A stretch of DNA of 64,000 nucleotides from Gammaproteobacteria bacterium (lineage in GTDB: Bacteria; Pseudomonadota; Gammaproteobacteria; UBA6429; Thiohalophilaceae). The position numbers were made by a program, and so were the translations under genes. The notes beneath the pieces were generated by a model. It searched no databases and was not told where the DNA came from. It worked only from the letters and a program-made list of their open reading frames with translations. Where the stretch lies: assembly GCA_016125505.1 (NCBI GenBank), contig WGLP01000006.1, positions 280,246 through 344,245 on the forward strand, read 5' to 3'. Of the stretch, positions 62,201 through 64,000 are shown one piece after another; positions within the stretch are counted from its first letter, which is position 1; every line of letters starts with the position of its first letter.

Positions 62201-64000
62201 CGGTACCAAATCCTTCAATCTTATAACCCGGGTTATTGTTGGCATCGTAACCACCAAACACTGTTGCCAGGCCATCTTTGGTGCTTTTTGTTACACGATT
62301 GGCAGCATCGTATTCAAATGTGGTATTGGTGGCATTACAGGTCACACACCCCGGCCCAGTGAATGACATGGGTAGATACGCACCATCCTGCATCATTAAT
62401 GTGTATGTGCTGTTGGCATTGCGGCTATTGGTGAGAATTCGCTGCGAGGGATTGGTATAATTTATCGAGATTTTCTCTACGCCACCCGCATGTTCGCTGG
62501 ACACGACGCGATGTTGATCATCGTACTGCCATGTTGCGAACCTGACCGCACGTTCATCCGTAATACCGGTTAACAGCGTCGTATTTAACGGATCTTCGTA
62601 GTAATACTGGCGAACAGTTGTATCCGGGTTGGTAACACTAGCCAAATTGCCGTTTCCATCGTATTGATATTCCCAGGTTCGGGAGGCGTTGTCCGTCACC
62701 GAGCTTAGATGGCCATTCCCATCGTAGGCGAACGCCAGACTTACGCCACGATCATTCTCGACACTGCTCAATAAACCAGTTGTCGTATCGTGAGTAAATA
62801 TCAGACTATTCCCTGTCGCATCCATTAACTGAGTGATCTTGCCCGTCGTATCGTAGAGCTCGATTTGGTCATTTTCATCGGTCACACGATAACCTTCAGC
62901 AGTAGTTTCCAATTTTACGACCACGCCGGGATCAGTCTGCCAACCTGACGCTGTGCTGGTAAAGCGATAACGCGTTCCATTTGGCATGGTAACCCACATC
63001 GCAACGACATCACCCGTATCATAGGGCGCCACATTGGGAACATATGTATATGCCTTGATTCTCCCCATCCGGGCATTACTCGCCGAATAAATATTGCAGG
63101 ATTCACCTTCCCAACGTGCAGTTGTCCCCGCAGTCTCGAATTTGACCACACGGCCTTTGATGTCTTGCCAGCCGGTCTCGCAGGCATCTTTGCGGGTTGT
63201 GTATTGCGCAGAGCTATTCGCAGTCAATTGACGAACGATATATTTATGTTCTGTATAGAGATGATAATCGTAGCTGTGCGACCATTTATTACCAACCCTC
63301 CAGGTAACATTCGAATTGCTGTTATAAAAACGCGCAAAACTTAAACCTTGTATGCCTGACGCGCTGCGATCCATTTCGACTTCGAATTTATTGCCAGTGA
63401 GTGGGTTACACGGATTACCGGCGTGGGTTTTGCTGCAACCGCTTTGCTCTTCAATGCCATCGGGATCAACGATGTATTTGGCGATTATAATGGTGTGTTG
63501 ATCACTAACCGACGTTCCGTTTGCCGAAGTCGCGGTGACTTTGAAGGTGTGAGCCCCTTGGGTGAAATTCTTCGCATCCAGGGTCGTATTCAGCCAGGCG
63601 TTATAATCGAACGGTGCCGAGGTGGTAGTAAATGACTTGTATGTATACAGCGTATTGTCGACGTATAGATAGACAGTTCCCGCGTTGCCGCTGGCCACCG
63701 GCTTGAAGGTGGCGGTGCCGGTAAAATCAAAGGCCCCCTCAACCGGCACGCCGTCTGCCGGACTCGATATTGTGACGTGGGGAGTGTTGTCAACCGTGAT
63801 GCTGACACTCTTAGTCACCGAGACACCACTTACCGAGGTCGCGATCACTTTAAACGTGTGCGTCCCCTGGCTGAGATGCCCCGCATCCAGGGTCGTATTC
63901 AGCCAGGCGTTATAATCGAACGGTGCCGAGGTGGTAGTAAATGACTTGTATGTATACAGCGTATTGTCGACGTATAGATAGACAGTTCCCGCGTTGCCGC
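59238..64000 (-). CDS. Rhs polymorphic toxin, 5'-incomplete in window
   Basis: At least 1587 codons; the frame is open to the right edge, so the true start is outside. At the window edge are tandem Ig-like units ([18 protein letters not shown] and the related [22 protein letters not shown]), a spacer with [31 protein letters not shown], many YD repeats ([21 protein letters not shown] and others), then the conserved Rhs core [49 protein letters not shown]. About 170 variable residues follow: [35 protein letters not shown] and a CSCQK end, perhaps an HNH-like nuclease. Secretion is probably type VI or Sec-dependent. Confidence 0.9.
   Translation of the reverse strand, partial: [1586 protein letters not shown]
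63590..64000 (-). repeat. Tandem Ig-like repeat inside the rhs gene
   Basis: About 100 bp at 63590-63690 recur nearly base for base at 63898-64000, a period of about 308 bp. This corresponds to one Ig-like unit of the protein. The array continues beyond the window. Confidence 0.8.

Overview
The window is a chromosomal segment of a gammaproteobacterium. From 8 to 25 kb and again from 47 to 51.5 kb the gene order matches, from memory, a Pseudomonas aeruginosa block: thiO - minor pilins/pilY1/pilE - ispH - fkpB - lspA - ileS - ribF - murJ - rpsT - [insertion] - proB - obgE - rpmA - rplU - ispB. A sulfur globule-type protein and several other Tyr/Gly/Pro-rich envelope proteins suggest a sulfur-oxidising lineage, perhaps related to Chromatiales; the species cannot be named from sequence alone.

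Layout. 0-3.2 kb (minus): a six-gene run with two DUF1538 (UmpAB-like) membrane proteins, a P-II-like protein, a CBS-pair protein, a thioredoxin-like protein and AmpD. It looks like a regulated cation/proton antiporter module with two housekeeping genes attached. 3.3-8 kb: a Na+:alanine/glycine symporter, nadC, a 585-aa protein with a degenerate PilZ-like tail, tRNA-Thr(CGU) and an Irr-like Fur regulator with a candidate operator. 8-16.5 kb: thiO and the complete type IV minor pilin/PilY1 operon. 16.5-24.7 kb: ispH, fkpB, lspA, ileS, ribF, a MITE-like repeat, murJ and rpsT.

24.7-47.2 kb is a roughly 22-kb lineage-specific block between rpsT and proB. It holds an ECF sigma/anti-sigma pair, NTF2-like and DUF302 proteins, and then a remarkable minus-strand cluster (27.4-40.7 kb). 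That cluster has a dynamin-like GTPase, a membrane-anchored helical protein, a TPR protein, an orphan ParA-type ATPase, a DUF4412-like periplasmic protein, five Tyr/Pro/Gly-rich low-complexity proteins (one of sulfur-globule type), an RND pump with a long basic tail, its HlyD partner and an SCP2-like protein. A sigma-54 activator with a PAS domain is divergent from it. A good -24/-12 promoter faces the SCP2 gene, and TGCAACA/TGTTGCA motifs lie in the divergent region and again upstream of an MlaC-like gene. My main proposal is that this is an undescribed, sigma-54-controlled system that builds and positions an envelope-associated inclusion, possibly sulfur globules. The block ends with an ABC transporter pair (ybbA/ybbP) and tesA.

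47.3-51.5 kb returns to the conserved backbone (proB, obgE, rpmA, rplU, ispB) with two good back-to-back sigma-70 promoters. tRNA-Pro(CGG) at 51.5 kb then begins an accessory region. The tRNA 3' end is repeated at 51.7 kb, interrupted by a 50-bp palindromic insert, and at 57.3 kb. Between the copies lie a phosphoethanolamine transferase-like sulfatase, an unknown membrane protein and EutBC ethanolamine ammonia-lyase, with no integrase. Beyond the island are an unknown membrane protein, a likely decayed insertion-sequence end, and an Rhs polymorphic toxin with its candidate immunity gene. The Rhs gene runs off the right edge.
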